Assembly (NCBI RefSeq): GCF_020829495.1
Contig: NZ_JAIVFQ010000001.1
Location: 221,493 to 285,492, forward strand
DNA: 64,000 nt
Reading direction: 5' to 3'
Source of the DNA: Nostoc favosum CHAB5714
GTDB lineage: Bacteria; Cyanobacteriota; Cyanobacteriia; Cyanobacteriales; Nostocaceae
Shown here: positions 17,021 through 25,633 of the stretch, piece after piece
Numbering within the stretch: the first letter of the stretch is position 1
Layout: every line of letters begins with the position of its first letter
Notes under the pieces: model-generated
The model's database searches: none
What the model was told of the DNA's origin: nothing
What the model saw: only the letters and a program-made list of their open reading frames with translations
Translations under genes and position numbers: made by a program

Positions 17021-19786
17021 ATGGCAGAGGAACCCAGCCCTAGTAACTCGAACAACATTGAAATGAATCTCACTGCCTACGGTGAGAGTAAGGTAACTCA
17101 AGTAGGACAGATAAATGCAGCAGAAGTCAAGATTATTGTTGACCGAATAGAACCAGTACTAGAGCAATTGCAACAAATCTCCAAAGTAGAATCGCCAGGG
17201 GTTCTCAAAGCAGGCAACCCTAACAAAAGTTTGGCTTACTGGCAGGGACGTAAAACAGAAATTGCCCAAATACAGCAATGGTTAACTGATAAAAATACCT
17301 TCCTAATTGGCATAGAAGGCATCGGTGGCACGGGTAAATCGATGCTAGCTGCTAAAATTTATAACGAAATTGAGGGTTTCCCTAAGCAATTTTGGGCAGA
17401 TGTTAGTTATGGCGCAGGTTTTAGCGATTTAGCCCGCCAAGTCCTCAGTGAATTTGGCTTTCCGGTTCCAGAAGAAGAAGCGCAGTTAATGGAGGCGCTA
17501 GTTAAGTGTCTGCAATCTGGGCAATATTTACTCATCATTGACAACCTGGAGAGTTTATTACAGCCAGATAGACAGTGGGGAAGTCAATTCTACAGCGACT
17601 TTTTCAAAGCTTGGGTGGAATATGGCGGTAATAGTAAGGTAATAGTCACCACCAGGGAAAGACCAGAATTAAAAGGCTTTGAGTGGCTACCCCTGAAAGG
17701 TTTGCAAGTAGATGAAGGGGTAGCACTGTTAACTGCATTAGGCATTCGCGGGGATTTAGGGGATTTTGTCGAATTAGTAGATGGGCATCCCCTGCTGTTG
17801 AGATTGGTAGCAGATTTATTAAAAGAAGAATATCCCCAAGACGCGGATTTAAGACGATTGGCAGATTTAGGCTTAGGGAATTTGCGGCAGTTGTTGACAG
17901 ATCCCCAAGTGGTAGGTGTGCATCGCCGGGAAAATGTGGGGATGGTGTTGGTGTTGGATGCCAGTTTTGAGCGATTGAGTGAATTGCAAAAGGCTTTATT
18001 GCTCAATATCAGTGTTTATCGTGGTGCTGTTGATAGTGCAGCAGCCGTGGCGGTGTTGCCGGGAAGTTCAAAAACAGAGATTGAGGGAGAATTGAGGAAT
18101 CTGGTTAAGCGTTCTTTATTGTCAGAAAAACTCAATGGTAAGCGGCAGTTTGAGTTTCAGCCTGTGGTGTTGGAGTATGCGCGGCATAAGGCTGGTAATC
18201 AGACAGAGGCGCATCAACGAGCCATCAATTACTATCTTTTGAATCTTAAACAACAACCTTGGCAGACTAAAGAAGATATCAAGGAATATTTAGAAGTTTT
18301 TCATCATTGGTATCAACTAGAAAAGTATGATTTAGCATTTAATAGCATTCTGTTCTGCAATGAATTTTTGACCTTGCGGGGCTATTACACAGATCAAGTT
18401 GACTTATACCGGCAATTAATAGAAGCCTGGGAAAAAACTGGCGAGACAGAAAACTCGAATTATCCGGCTGCTCTCAATAACTTGGGTAATGTTTACAATT
18501 ATCAGGGGCACTATGAACGGGCTATAGAGTTCTTACAGCAGTCTTTAGAAATAGCTAAAGAAATAGGCGATCGCAATATTGAAAGCTCATCCTTAATGAA
18601 TTTGGGTAATGCTTACTCATCTCTGGGGCAGTACCAACAGGCGATAAATTTCTACGAGCAGTCTTTAGAAATACTTAGGGAAATAGGCGTTCGCAATCCT
18701 GAAGGCTCATTTTTAATGAATTTGGGTATTGCTTATTTATATCAGGGGCAATACGAACGGGCGATAGATTTCTACCAGCAGTCTTTGGATATAGCTAGAA
18801 AGATAGGCGATCGCAATATTGAAAGCTCATCCTTAATGAATTTAGGTAATGCTTACAATTATCGGGGGCAGTACCAACAGGCAATAGATTTCTTGCAGCA
18901 GTCTTTAGAAACAGCTAGAAAGATAGGTAATCGCAATACTGAAGGCAAATCCTTAGCTAATTTGGGTGTTACTTACTTATCTCAGGGGCACTACCAACAG
19001 GCGATAGATTTCTTGCAGCAGTCTTTAGAAACAGCTAGAGAGATAGGCGATCGCAATTCTGAAGGCTTATCGTTAATGAATTTGGGTATTGCTTACAATT
19101 ATCAGGGGCAGTATGAACAGGCGATAGATTTCTTGCAACAGTCTTTAGATATAGCTAGGGAAATTGGCGATCGCAATTTTGAAGGCAAATCCTTAATTAA
19201 TTTGGGTCTTGCTTACAATTATCAGGGGCAGTACCAACAGGCGATAGAGTTCTTGCAGCAGTCTTTGGATATCGCTAGGGAAATAGGCGATCGCAATTCT
19301 GAAGGCGCATCCTTAGCTAATTTGGGTCTTGCTTATAATTATCAGGGGCAGTATGAAAGGGCAATAAATTTCTTGCAGCAATCTTTAGAAATAGCTAGGA
19401 AAATAGGCGATCGCAATTCTGAAGGTAATTCTTTGGGCAATTTGGGCAATGTTTACTACTCGCTGGGGCAGTACCAACAGGCGATTGAGTTCTACCAGCA
19501 GTCTTTGGAAATAGCTAGGGAAATAGGCGATCGCAATGGAGAAGCGATCGCATGGTTTAATTTAGGTGAGGCATTAGAAAACCTCAATCGAGAATCAGAC
19601 GCGCTGGGTGCTTATCGCAATGCCCGTGAACTTTGTCAGGCGATGGGACTTGATGCTAAAGTGCAACTTTGCAACAATGCAATTGAGCGTCTTTCTCAAC
19701 CAAAAACGCCTGTAGTCTCTCGTCGTGGGTTTTGGGTGTGGTTGCGTCGGTTGTGGCGTTGGATACGCAGTTGGTTTCGGCGGTGA
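17021..19786 (+). CDS. NB-ARC/TPR NLR-like protein with N-terminal amyloid-type motif
   Basis: This 921-residue STAND protein begins with a short motif (residues 12-38, with AYGESKVTQVGQINA) that matches the C-terminus of the upstream small protein: 12 of 27 identical without gaps. An NB-ARC-type ATPase follows, with Walker A GIGGTGKS near 100-107, Walker B YLLIIDNLESLL near 168, and TTRERPEL. A winged-helix-like linker leads to nine nearly identical 40-residue TPRs (residues 485-844), a degenerate tenth, and a basic, Trp-rich tail. The likely role is a sensor that oligomerises on ligand and templates the effector. Its start AGCAATGGCAG gives only a weak ribosome site. Confidence 0.88.
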   Translation: MAEEPSPSNSNNIEMNLTAYGESKVTQVGQINAAEVKIIVDRIEPVLEQLQQISKVESPGVLKAGNPNKSLAYWQGRKTEIAQIQQWLTDKNTFLIGIEGIGGTGKSMLAAKIYNEIEGFPKQFWADVSYGAGFSDLARQVLSEFGFPVPEEEAQLMEALVKCLQSGQYLLIIDNLESLLQPDRQWGSQFYSDFFKAWVEYGGNSKVIVTTRERPELKGFEWLPLKGLQVDEGVALLTALGIRGDLGDFVELVDGHPLLLRLVADLLKEEYPQDADLRRLADLGLGNLRQLLTDPQVVGVHRRENVGMVLVLDASFERLSELQKALLLNISVYRGAVDSAAAVAVLPGSSKTEIEGELRNLVKRSLLSEKLNGKRQFEFQPVVLEYARHKAGNQTEAHQRAINYYLLNLKQQPWQTKEDIKEYLEVFHHWYQLEKYDLAFNSILFCNEFLTLRGYYTDQVDLYRQLIEAWEKTGETENSNYPAALNNLGNVYNYQGHYERAIEFLQQSLEIAKEIGDRNIESSSLMNLGNAYSSLGQYQQAINFYEQSLEILREIGVRNPEGSFLMNLGIAYLYQGQYERAIDFYQQSLDIARKIGDRNIESSSLMNLGNAYNYRGQYQQAIDFLQQSLETARKIGNRNTEGKSLANLGVTYLSQGHYQQAIDFLQQSLETAREIGDRNSEGLSLMNLGIAYNYQGQYEQAIDFLQQSLDIAREIGDRNFEGKSLINLGLAYNYQGQYQQAIEFLQQSLDIAREIGDRNSEGASLANLGLAYNYQGQYERAINFLQQSLEIARKIGDRNSEGNSLGNLGNVYYSLGQYQQAIEFYQQSLEIAREIGDRNGEAIAWFNLGEALENLNRESDALGAYRNARELCQAMGLDAKVQLCNNAIERLSQPKTPVVSRRGFWVWLRRLWRWIRSWFRR
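18473..19552 (+). repeat. 120-bp tandem repeats encoding TPRs
   Basis: Nine 120-bp units within the NLR gene are highly similar at DNA level, each with a GATCGCAAT-type segment (GDRN in protein). Differences cluster at a few codons, mainly after NLG, around the tyrosine positions and after GDRN. Confidence 0.9.
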
Positions 19787-19858
19787 AAGAGAGATACGCC
19801 ATAATTACTCATAGCGTTACAATATTATTACTTAACTTATCACTAAAATAACTTAATT

Positions 19859-20077
19859 ATGAAAAAAATAGAAATTGAACTAGATCAAGAAACATTTGCA
19901 AAAATAGAAAAATTAACACAAACTTATCATTGCGAAATTTCTGACATAATCAAAGCAATGATTGAGCAACTAACACAACCAGAAGTTATTAATGATTCCT
20001 TTATCGGTAAATGGTCTAATGAGGCAGAATTAGTTGATACAATGGTTGCAGATATTTTAAAACACAGGAATTTATAA
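19859..20077 (+). CDS. Putative antitoxin (ribbon-helix-helix type)
   Basis: The 72-residue protein starts MKKIEIELDQETFAKIEKL, a strand followed by helices, and ends in an acidic tail typical of VapB-like antitoxins. It lies 14 bases before a PIN-domain toxin gene, which carries a nonsense codon. The antitoxin frame itself is intact. Confidence 0.65.
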   Translation: MKKIEIELDQETFAKIEKLTQTYHCEISDIIKAMIEQLTQPEVINDSFIGKWSNEAELVDTMVADILKHRNL

Positions 20078-20091
20078 AAACTAAATTAGCT

Positions 20092-20511
20092 GTGAGAAAA
20101 TCTTTAATTGATACAGACATTGTATCAGAGATTCGCAAATTAAAAAATCCTAAAATAAATGCTAAAGCTATTGCTTATAAAGCTATATGGCAACAGTACA
20201 CAATTTCTGTAATTACTGTTTCTGAAATTATCAAGGGATGGAGGAAAATAAATCGCAATGACCGCATTCAAGAATTTTTGGCAGATTTATCTCAATTATA
20301 AGTTTTGCATTTAGACCAAAGCTGTGCAGAAATTTCAGGACTTATTCAGGCAGATTTAGAAAAAGCAGGACAATCAATTGGATTAGCAGATGTCTTAATA
20401 GCTTCTATAGCGATCGAAAATAATTTAGTTTTAGTAACGGGTAATACTAAACATTATCAAAATATCCAAGCATTAAGATATCCTTTAGTAATCGATAATT
20501 GGCGAGAATGA
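20092..20511 (+). pseudogene. VapC-like PIN toxin with an internal stop codon
   Basis: Two segments in the same frame make one PIN-domain protein. The first (20092-20301, GTG start) has LIDTDIVSEIRK and TVSEIIKG; the second (20305-20511) has GLADVLIASIA and VTGNTKHYQ. They are separated only by a TAA at 20299-20301. Acidic residues expected for RNase activity (D8, E near 44, D in LADVL) remain. Nothing else is lost, so this looks like a recent nonsense mutation. Confidence 0.8.
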
Positions 20512-20533
20512 AAATTTTTGTTTAATGTTCATA

Positions 20534-20673
20534 ATGAACGAGATTCAAGACTTACACAAACAAGCAATGGATTTTGCAGAAATGGCACAGGTATCAAGAT
20601 AATAATTGATACTAATCTTTGGATTAGCTTTTTGATTAGCAAGGAATTGAAAGAATTAAAAAAATATTTATAA
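20534..20673 (+). pseudogene. Fused remnants, including a second PIN toxin start
   Basis: A 5' fragment (20534 onward: MNEIQDLHKQAMDFAEMA) of an unidentified gene runs into a PIN N-terminus at 20593-20673 (IKIIIDTNLWISFLIS, then KELKELKKYL and stop). The second piece is nearly identical to the start of the PIN gene at 21266. Both are truncated. Confidence 0.7.
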
Positions 20674-20732
20674 AACCACGCGATCGCTCTTGTCGATTCC
20701 CATCTAATGATACACTCATCACCTGACTCAAC

Positions 20733-20993
20733 AGCGATCGCAATTCTGAAGCGATCGCATGGTTTAATTTAGGTGAGGCATTAGAAAACCTCAATCGTGA
20801 ATTAGACGCGCTGGGTGCTTATCGCAATGCCCGTGAACTATGTCAAGCAATGGGACTTGATGCTAAAGTGCAAGATTGCAACAATGCAATTGAGCGGATT
20901 TCTCAACCAAAAACGCCTGTAGTTTCCCGTCGTGGGTTTTGGGTGTGGTTGCGTCGGTTGTGGCGTTGGGTACGCAGTTGGTTTCGGCGGTAA
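20733..20993 (+). pseudogene. Duplicated 3' end of the NLR gene
   Basis: This stretch repeats the last about 260 bases of the NLR gene (19529-19789). It encodes DRNSEAIAWFNLGEALENL through RSWFRR and a stop, with a few substitutions, and has no upstream NLR sequence. It is a non-functional fragment left by duplication or recombination. Confidence 0.88.
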
Positions 20994-21051
20994 AATAAGG
21001 TGTAGGAATAGTGATGAACATAAATATTAAGACAGGATAATATTTGAAACT

Positions 21052-21300
21052 ATGTTACAAAATACCTATCAACTCCCCTTGACATTTGAGCAAATTCTTA
21101 CCCTAGTTAAACAACTTTCTGATTCAGAAAAGTTGTTACTTAGCAAAGAGCTAGAAAAAGAAACCTTGAATAAAAAGTTAACGCAATTACTAGAAATATT
21201 TAAAACTGATGAATTATCTCTAGAGGAAATTACAGAGGAAGTAGAATTAGTCCGTTCTCAAATTTATGCCAGAAAACAAAACAATCAAGATAATCATTGA
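21052..21300 (+). CDS. Putative antitoxin upstream of a PIN toxin
   Basis: The 82-residue protein (QLPLTFEQILTLVKQLSDSEKLLLSKEL) resembles cyanobacterial antitoxins paired with PIN toxins. It has a helical N-terminus and a charged C-terminus. It overlaps the toxin start by 35 bases, typical of toxin-antitoxin operons. The frame is intact although the toxin is disrupted. Confidence 0.65.
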   Translation: MLQNTYQLPLTFEQILTLVKQLSDSEKLLLSKELEKETLNKKLTQLLEIFKTDELSLEEITEEVELVRSQIYARKQNNQDNH

Positions 21301-21785
21301 TACTAATCTTTGGATTAGCTTTCTGATTGGGAAGGAATTAAAACAACTACAAAACCTTTTACTTGAAGAAACAATTCAAGTGGTAGTTTCTGAAGAGATA
21401 TTAGAAGAAATTATCTTGGTTACTCAACGTCCTAAGTTACAAAAATATTTTCCGCCTAACAAAGTCAATGAATTATAGCAGGGGACTGGGGACTGGGGAC
21501 TGGGGACTGGGTGAAAAGTCTTTTTGTGTCTAGGTTTTATTATCTGTTGATGTCCTAACAACCTTGGCTGTTGCTATAATTCAAATTTTGCGAACTATTG
21601 GTTTATTTATAAATATAATGTCCGAAGTTAATCTTTGTCGGGATGCAAAAGATAATTATCTTTTAGCACTAGCAAAAGATAGCGATGCTAATTTTTTACT
21701 TACAGGTGATCAAGATTTATTAGAGATTACAAAATTTGAAACTACTGAAATTATTACCTATAAAGAATTCTTACTTAAATTATAA
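21266..21785 (+). pseudogene. PIN-domain toxin split by a 101-bp MITE
   Basis: The 5' part (21266-21475) encodes KIIIDTNLWISFLIGKEL through KVNEL. The 3' part (21579-21785) continues with IQILRTIGLFINIMSEVNLC and RDAKDNYLLALAKD to TYKEFLLKL. Removing 21476-21578 (the element plus one TA) restores one uninterrupted frame. The insert brings an immediate in-frame TAG and a frameshift, so the toxin is inactive. Confidence 0.85.
21476..21576. mobile_element. MITE inserted in the PIN toxin gene, TA target duplication
   Basis: The 101-bp element starts TAGCAGGGG and ends GTTGCTA, and is flanked by TA on both sides (21474-21475 and 21577-21578). With the TA included, the ends read AATTATAGCA and TGCTATAATT. 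The interior has four copies of GGGGACT. A TA duplication suggests mobilisation by an IS630/Tc1-type transposase. Confidence 0.75.
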
Positions 21786-21849
21786 ATTTATTGAATGATA
21801 GTAGATTCAAAAAATAGCTGGGGAAAACTTGGATAAATAAACAACAATT

Positions 21850-22170
21850 ATGACTCAAACAACAACTACTGAATATAAACATATTTTAGTCGATGAAGGC
21901 AATGTTCCTTTCATTAAAGGAACATCGATGAAAGTTGTAGAATTAATTACTTCCATTCATGCTTATGGTTGGAGTCCAGAAGAATTACATTTTCAATATC
22001 CACATTTGAGCATGAGCCAGATTTATTCGGCTTTAGCTTATTATTGGGAACATAAAGAACAAATTGATGCTGATATGCAGCAACGTTTTGAGTATGCGGA
22101 AAGATTACGTTTAGAAACAGGAGAATCTCAATTAGCAAAAAGACTTCGTGCAGAAGGATTAATTAAATGA
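21850..22170 (+). CDS. DUF433 family protein (probable antitoxin)
   Basis: The 106-residue protein has the DUF433 helix-turn-helix pattern: HILVDEGNVPFIKGTSMKVVELI, then YGWSPEELHFQYPHLSMSQIYSALAYY. DUF433 proteins usually act as antitoxins beside a PIN-like DUF5615 toxin. Here no toxin follows: the next gene begins 11 bases away on the other strand, so this one is orphaned. Confidence 0.85.
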   Translation: MTQTTTTEYKHILVDEGNVPFIKGTSMKVVELITSIHAYGWSPEELHFQYPHLSMSQIYSALAYYWEHKEQIDADMQQRFEYAERLRLETGESQLAKRLRAEGLIK

Positions 22171-22180
22171 GTGTTGCATA

Positions 22181-24268
22181 TCACGAATGAGGCTCTCCCA
22201 ACAACACAATTGAACACTTCAATTCTCGAAGTAACTGCGTTGTCACTTCGCTGACGGCTAATCCACCTGCTGTGCGATAACGAACGGAACGTAACACCGC
22301 TAAATCAAATGCCTGAGATTCCCGAATTATGGTTCTAGCAACATCATCACCCCTAATTGTTTGGATATTCGTATTCACCTGTAATTGGCCTTTAGAAGTA
22401 ATATCAGACAATTGAGATACAAAGTTTTCTACTCGAGTCGGCGGTGTTTTGCGAGCGGATACGTGTAACAACACTACTTCTGCCTGATTAACATCAGCCA
22501 AAATCTGGGCGAATCTTAAAGCACCGATAGTTTGGCGCGTTAAGTCTCCAACTGGTACAAGAATTCTTTGAATTGTCTTAGGACTACTTAAGAGGCGTGT
22601 TACTGCTACTGGACAGTGAGAAGACCAGAAAACGCTATCAATTACATTACCAAATAAGCGGGCACGCAAACCTGTTGTCTGCGACCAACCCATCACTACT
22701 AAACTAGCGTTTTGTTCTCGACTGGTGCGGCTAATCCCCAAAGCTGCATCATCATCAATCCGAATTGCTGGTGATACTTCTACCTCAAATTCTTGACTGA
22801 TTTCTTTAGCTAAATTCAATCTTTCCCGGCTTTGGTCGAGTGCTGTTACTAATTGCGGATCATCCATCTGGATATGTGCTTTAGTAATAGCTAATGGCAC
22901 AATCCTTCCAGATTCATGACTAGCCAGCAGCGCTGCCATTTCTATTAAATAGCGCTGGGTTTGAGGGTTGTATATTGGCACTATTACAGTAAATTGATCT
23001 TGGTTTTTCTCTACTTGCTGATCTTCATCACCTTGCCACCAAGTTGTCAAACTATCTGTTGCAAAATCTGACTGAGAAAGCTGTAGTGAAGGAGCAAATC
23101 GTGCTGTTATTATGGGGCCCAGAATTGCAGTTACCAGCATGAGGACAATCACACTGTTTAAGACAGCTTCACTGATTAAGCGCTCACCAGCAGGATTTAC
23201 CGTTTGATAAGCAACCAAGGTTGCTGCTAGTGTGGCTGCTACCTGTGGTAGTGACAATGACCACATGGTTAGCAATTCCGCCGTGTTATAGCGATACAAT
23301 AATTTAGCTAAGAATGCCGCTATAAATTTGCTGCCAATCAAAGCCACTACAATTACCACAGTCAGCCAAACTGAACTGAGGGTTTTGATAAATGCAGGAA
23401 TATTAATTAATAATCCCATGTCTACAAAGAAACAAGGGATAAATAAAACACTACCAATAAACTCGATTTTTTCTTTGACTGGGCTACGTCCCAGAACGTC
23501 GTTGACAGCTAAACCTGCTAAAAAAGCACCAACAATTTTTTCAACTCCAATTACCTGCGCTCCGACAGATGCCAAAAATAATGCTAGTAAAATAAACAAA
23601 AACTGGTTACTTTGTTCATCCCCAGAGCGGCGAAAAAACTCTTTTCCTGCCCAGTCAAAGCCAAACAGGACAACAGCAGTGTAAATTGCTAATCCACCCA
23701 ATAAGATCGCTAAACTCATGGCGGAGAATTCTCCTCCGTGAATTCCAACACAAATCGCTAATACTAGCAAAGCACCTGTGTCAGTAAAAATTGTGGCACC
23801 AATGGTGACGGTTACAGCTTCATTCGTTACCACTCCCAGACGGCTCACAATTGGATATGCCAAGAGCGTATGAGAGGCCAGTAAAGAACCAATGAGGACG
23901 GAGGCATTCCAACCAAAATTGAATAAACGTCCTGTAGCAATGCCAGCAATCATTGGAACTAAAAATGTTAAAGTGCCAAACCCGATTGAGCGATTTCTAG
24001 TTTTACGAAACTGCTCTAAGTCAATTTCTAAACCTGCCACAAACATCAAATAAAGTTTGCCGATCTCCGAGAGCAGATTGATAGTTTCAGACTCAGGGTT
24101 TAACAACTTTAGTCCATTTTGTCCTAGTAATATACCTGCAACCAACAACCCCACTAATCCAGGTAGCCGTAGTCGCTCAAATATAGGAGGTACAGTAAAG
24201 ATTACTGTTAGGAGAATTGTAAATGCAACAATAGGACTGTCTGTTAGCGAGTTCAGTGCCATGTTCAA
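22181..24268 (-). CDS. Cation:proton antiporter (CPA2) with tandem UspA-like domains
   Basis: The 695-residue protein has about twelve membrane helices in the first 400 residues, with the Na+/H+ exchanger pattern (LRLPGLVGLLVAGILLGQ, FVAGLEIDLEQFRK, LASHTLLAYPIVSR). Two universal-stress-like domains follow in the cytoplasm: about 420-560 (VVMGWSQTTGLRARLFG) and 565-695 (RILVPVGDLTRQTIGALRFA). It should exchange Na+ or K+ for protons and may be gated by nucleotide binding to the C-terminal part. Its stop lies 11 bases from the convergent DUF433 stop. Confidence 0.9.
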   Translation of the reverse strand: MNMALNSLTDSPIVAFTILLTVIFTVPPIFERLRLPGLVGLLVAGILLGQNGLKLLNPESETINLLSEIGKLYLMFVAGLEIDLEQFRKTRNRSIGFGTLTFLVPMIAGIATGRLFNFGWNASVLIGSLLASHTLLAYPIVSRLGVVTNEAVTVTIGATIFTDTGALLVLAICVGIHGGEFSAMSLAILLGGLAIYTAVVLFGFDWAGKEFFRRSGDEQSNQFLFILLALFLASVGAQVIGVEKIVGAFLAGLAVNDVLGRSPVKEKIEFIGSVLFIPCFFVDMGLLINIPAFIKTLSSVWLTVVIVVALIGSKFIAAFLAKLLYRYNTAELLTMWSLSLPQVAATLAATLVAYQTVNPAGERLISEAVLNSVIVLMLVTAILGPIITARFAPSLQLSQSDFATDSLTTWWQGDEDQQVEKNQDQFTVIVPIYNPQTQRYLIEMAALLASHESGRIVPLAITKAHIQMDDPQLVTALDQSRERLNLAKEISQEFEVEVSPAIRIDDDAALGISRTSREQNASLVVMGWSQTTGLRARLFGNVIDSVFWSSHCPVAVTRLLSSPKTIQRILVPVGDLTRQTIGALRFAQILADVNQAEVVLLHVSARKTPPTRVENFVSQLSDITSKGQLQVNTNIQTIRGDDVARTIIRESQAFDLAVLRSVRYRTAGGLAVSEVTTQLLRELKCSIVLLGEPHS

Positions 24269-24664
24269 TAATTAAACCTAAATAGGAAATTTACAATTTG
24301 CATAAGAAATTTTACTTAAAATTTTTGCTTGCTTCAGTCTGATTGGTTACAAACAATTAAATCTTTAACAGTATAAATGTTGCGATGCCTACGGCGAGCG
24401 AAGCTATCGCAATTACGATACTACCTTAAGAAGGGGTTATCTACATCTACAGGTTGAAATAAGAATGGAATTTATAGTAATGAAAAGAATGGATGAATAA
24501 ATAGTAGAAAATGGCTCATACCGCTTATCATTTGAATGATTAGAGGTGCAAAGATGTGCTAACTTACTTCTGTGCGCCATATCTATAAAAATCTGGAAGA
24601 CCGTTCTTATGGGTTCCTATCAATGATAATTTTAAGCATTGGGAACCCCTAAAAATCAAAGTTT
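24269..24664. other. Region upstream of chlM with a dispersed repeat and a hairpin
   Basis: A 29-bp dispersed repeat (24382-24410, GCGATGCC to GCTATCGC) lies in the middle. GGGTTCC at 24611 pairs with GGAACCC at 24642-24648, with an additional CAATG/CATT pairing inside, forming a long hairpin that ends 16 bases before the chlM start. The hairpin could be a leader structure of chlM or a terminator of something upstream; no gene precedes it on this strand. Confidence 0.5.
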
Positions 24665-25351
24665 ATGAACGCAGCCGACGATAAAACGATTGTTCGCGAG
24701 TATTTCAATTCCACAGGGTTTGACCGTTGGAAGCGAATCTACGGCGATGGCGAAGTCAACAAAGTTCAACTAGACATCCGCAATGGACACCAGCAAACTG
24801 TGGATACAGTTATCGGCTGGCTGAAGGCTGATAACAATTTACCAGAGCTATCAATCTGCGATGCTGGGTGTGGTGTCGGTAGTCTCAGCATCCCCCTAGC
24901 GGTAGATGGTGCCAAAGTTTATGCCACCGATATTTCTGAAAAAATGGTGGAAGAAGGCAAGGATAGAGCCAAGCAAACCTTGCCAAATGTCGAAAATCCC
25001 ACTTTTGCCGTGCAGGATTTGGAATCGTTGAGTGGTAGTTACGATACCGTTATTTGCTTGGATGTTCTTATCCACTACCCCCAAGAAAAAGCGGATGAGA
25101 TGATTTCTCACCTCTGTTCTTTGGCACAGTCGCGGATAATTCTCAGTTTTGCGCCGAAGACCTGCGCCCTAAGTATACTCAAGAAAATTGGCAGTTTCTT
25201 TCCCGGGCCAAGTAAAGCGACTCGTGCATATTTGCATCGTGAGGCTGATGTGGTGAAAATCTTGGAAAGTAATGGCTTTTCATTGCAACGAAAAGCGATG
25301 ACGAAGACTCGTTTCTATTTTTCCCGCCTACTTGAAGCTACACGTAAGTAA
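24665..25351 (+). CDS. chlM: Magnesium-protoporphyrin IX methyltransferase
   Basis: The 228-residue enzyme transfers a methyl group from SAM to Mg-protoporphyrin IX, a committed step to chlorophyll. It has the ChlM/BchM N-terminus (VREYFNSTGFDRWKRIYGDG), the SAM-binding motif ICDAGCGVGSLSIPLA at about 61-76, acidic motif VYATDISEKMVEE, and the CLDVLIHYPQ region. A hairpin (25357-25396) follows. It is monocistronic here. Confidence 0.95.
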   Translation: MNAADDKTIVREYFNSTGFDRWKRIYGDGEVNKVQLDIRNGHQQTVDTVIGWLKADNNLPELSICDAGCGVGSLSIPLAVDGAKVYATDISEKMVEEGKDRAKQTLPNVENPTFAVQDLESLSGSYDTVICLDVLIHYPQEKADEMISHLCSLAQSRIILSFAPKTCALSILKKIGSFFPGPSKATRAYLHREADVVKILESNGFSLQRKAMTKTRFYFSRLLEATRK

Positions 25352-25356
25352 AGTTA

Positions 25357-25396
25357 AAATCGCAGCAAGATAAATATTATACCTCTGCTGCGATTT
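25357..25396 (+). terminator. Hairpin after chlM
   Basis: AAATCGCAGCA and TGCTGCGATTT pair perfectly around an 18-base loop, 5 bases after the chlM stop. There is no T tract after the stem, so it may stabilise the 3' end rather than terminate. Confidence 0.5.
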
Positions 25397-25475
25397 GAAA
25401 ATCTGAAGGCTTAACACTGGTAAGTATTCTAGTACAGCGATCGCTCTGATTGGAAGCATGAACAATTATGATAAG

Positions 25476-25633
25476 TAAGTAGACGCAATTAAATATAAGA
25501 TGTCATTGCGAGCGGAACGAAGTGAAGCGTGGCAATCTCAGTCTTTGCGATTGCTTCACTTCGTACCCTACGGGAACGCCAAAGGCGAACGCAATGACGA
25601 ACTATCTTATATTTATTTAGATCCACCTACTTA
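25476..25633. mobile_element. MITE-like inverted-repeat element
   Basis: The ends TAAGTAG (25476) and CTACTTA (to 25633), inner arms AAATATAAGAT and ATCTTATATTT, and central arms GTCATTGCG and GCAATGACG form an extended foldback. The central loop has a TTGCGATTGCTTCACTTCGT segment. It shares the GTCATTGCGAG core with the element at 15498. Confidence 0.65.
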
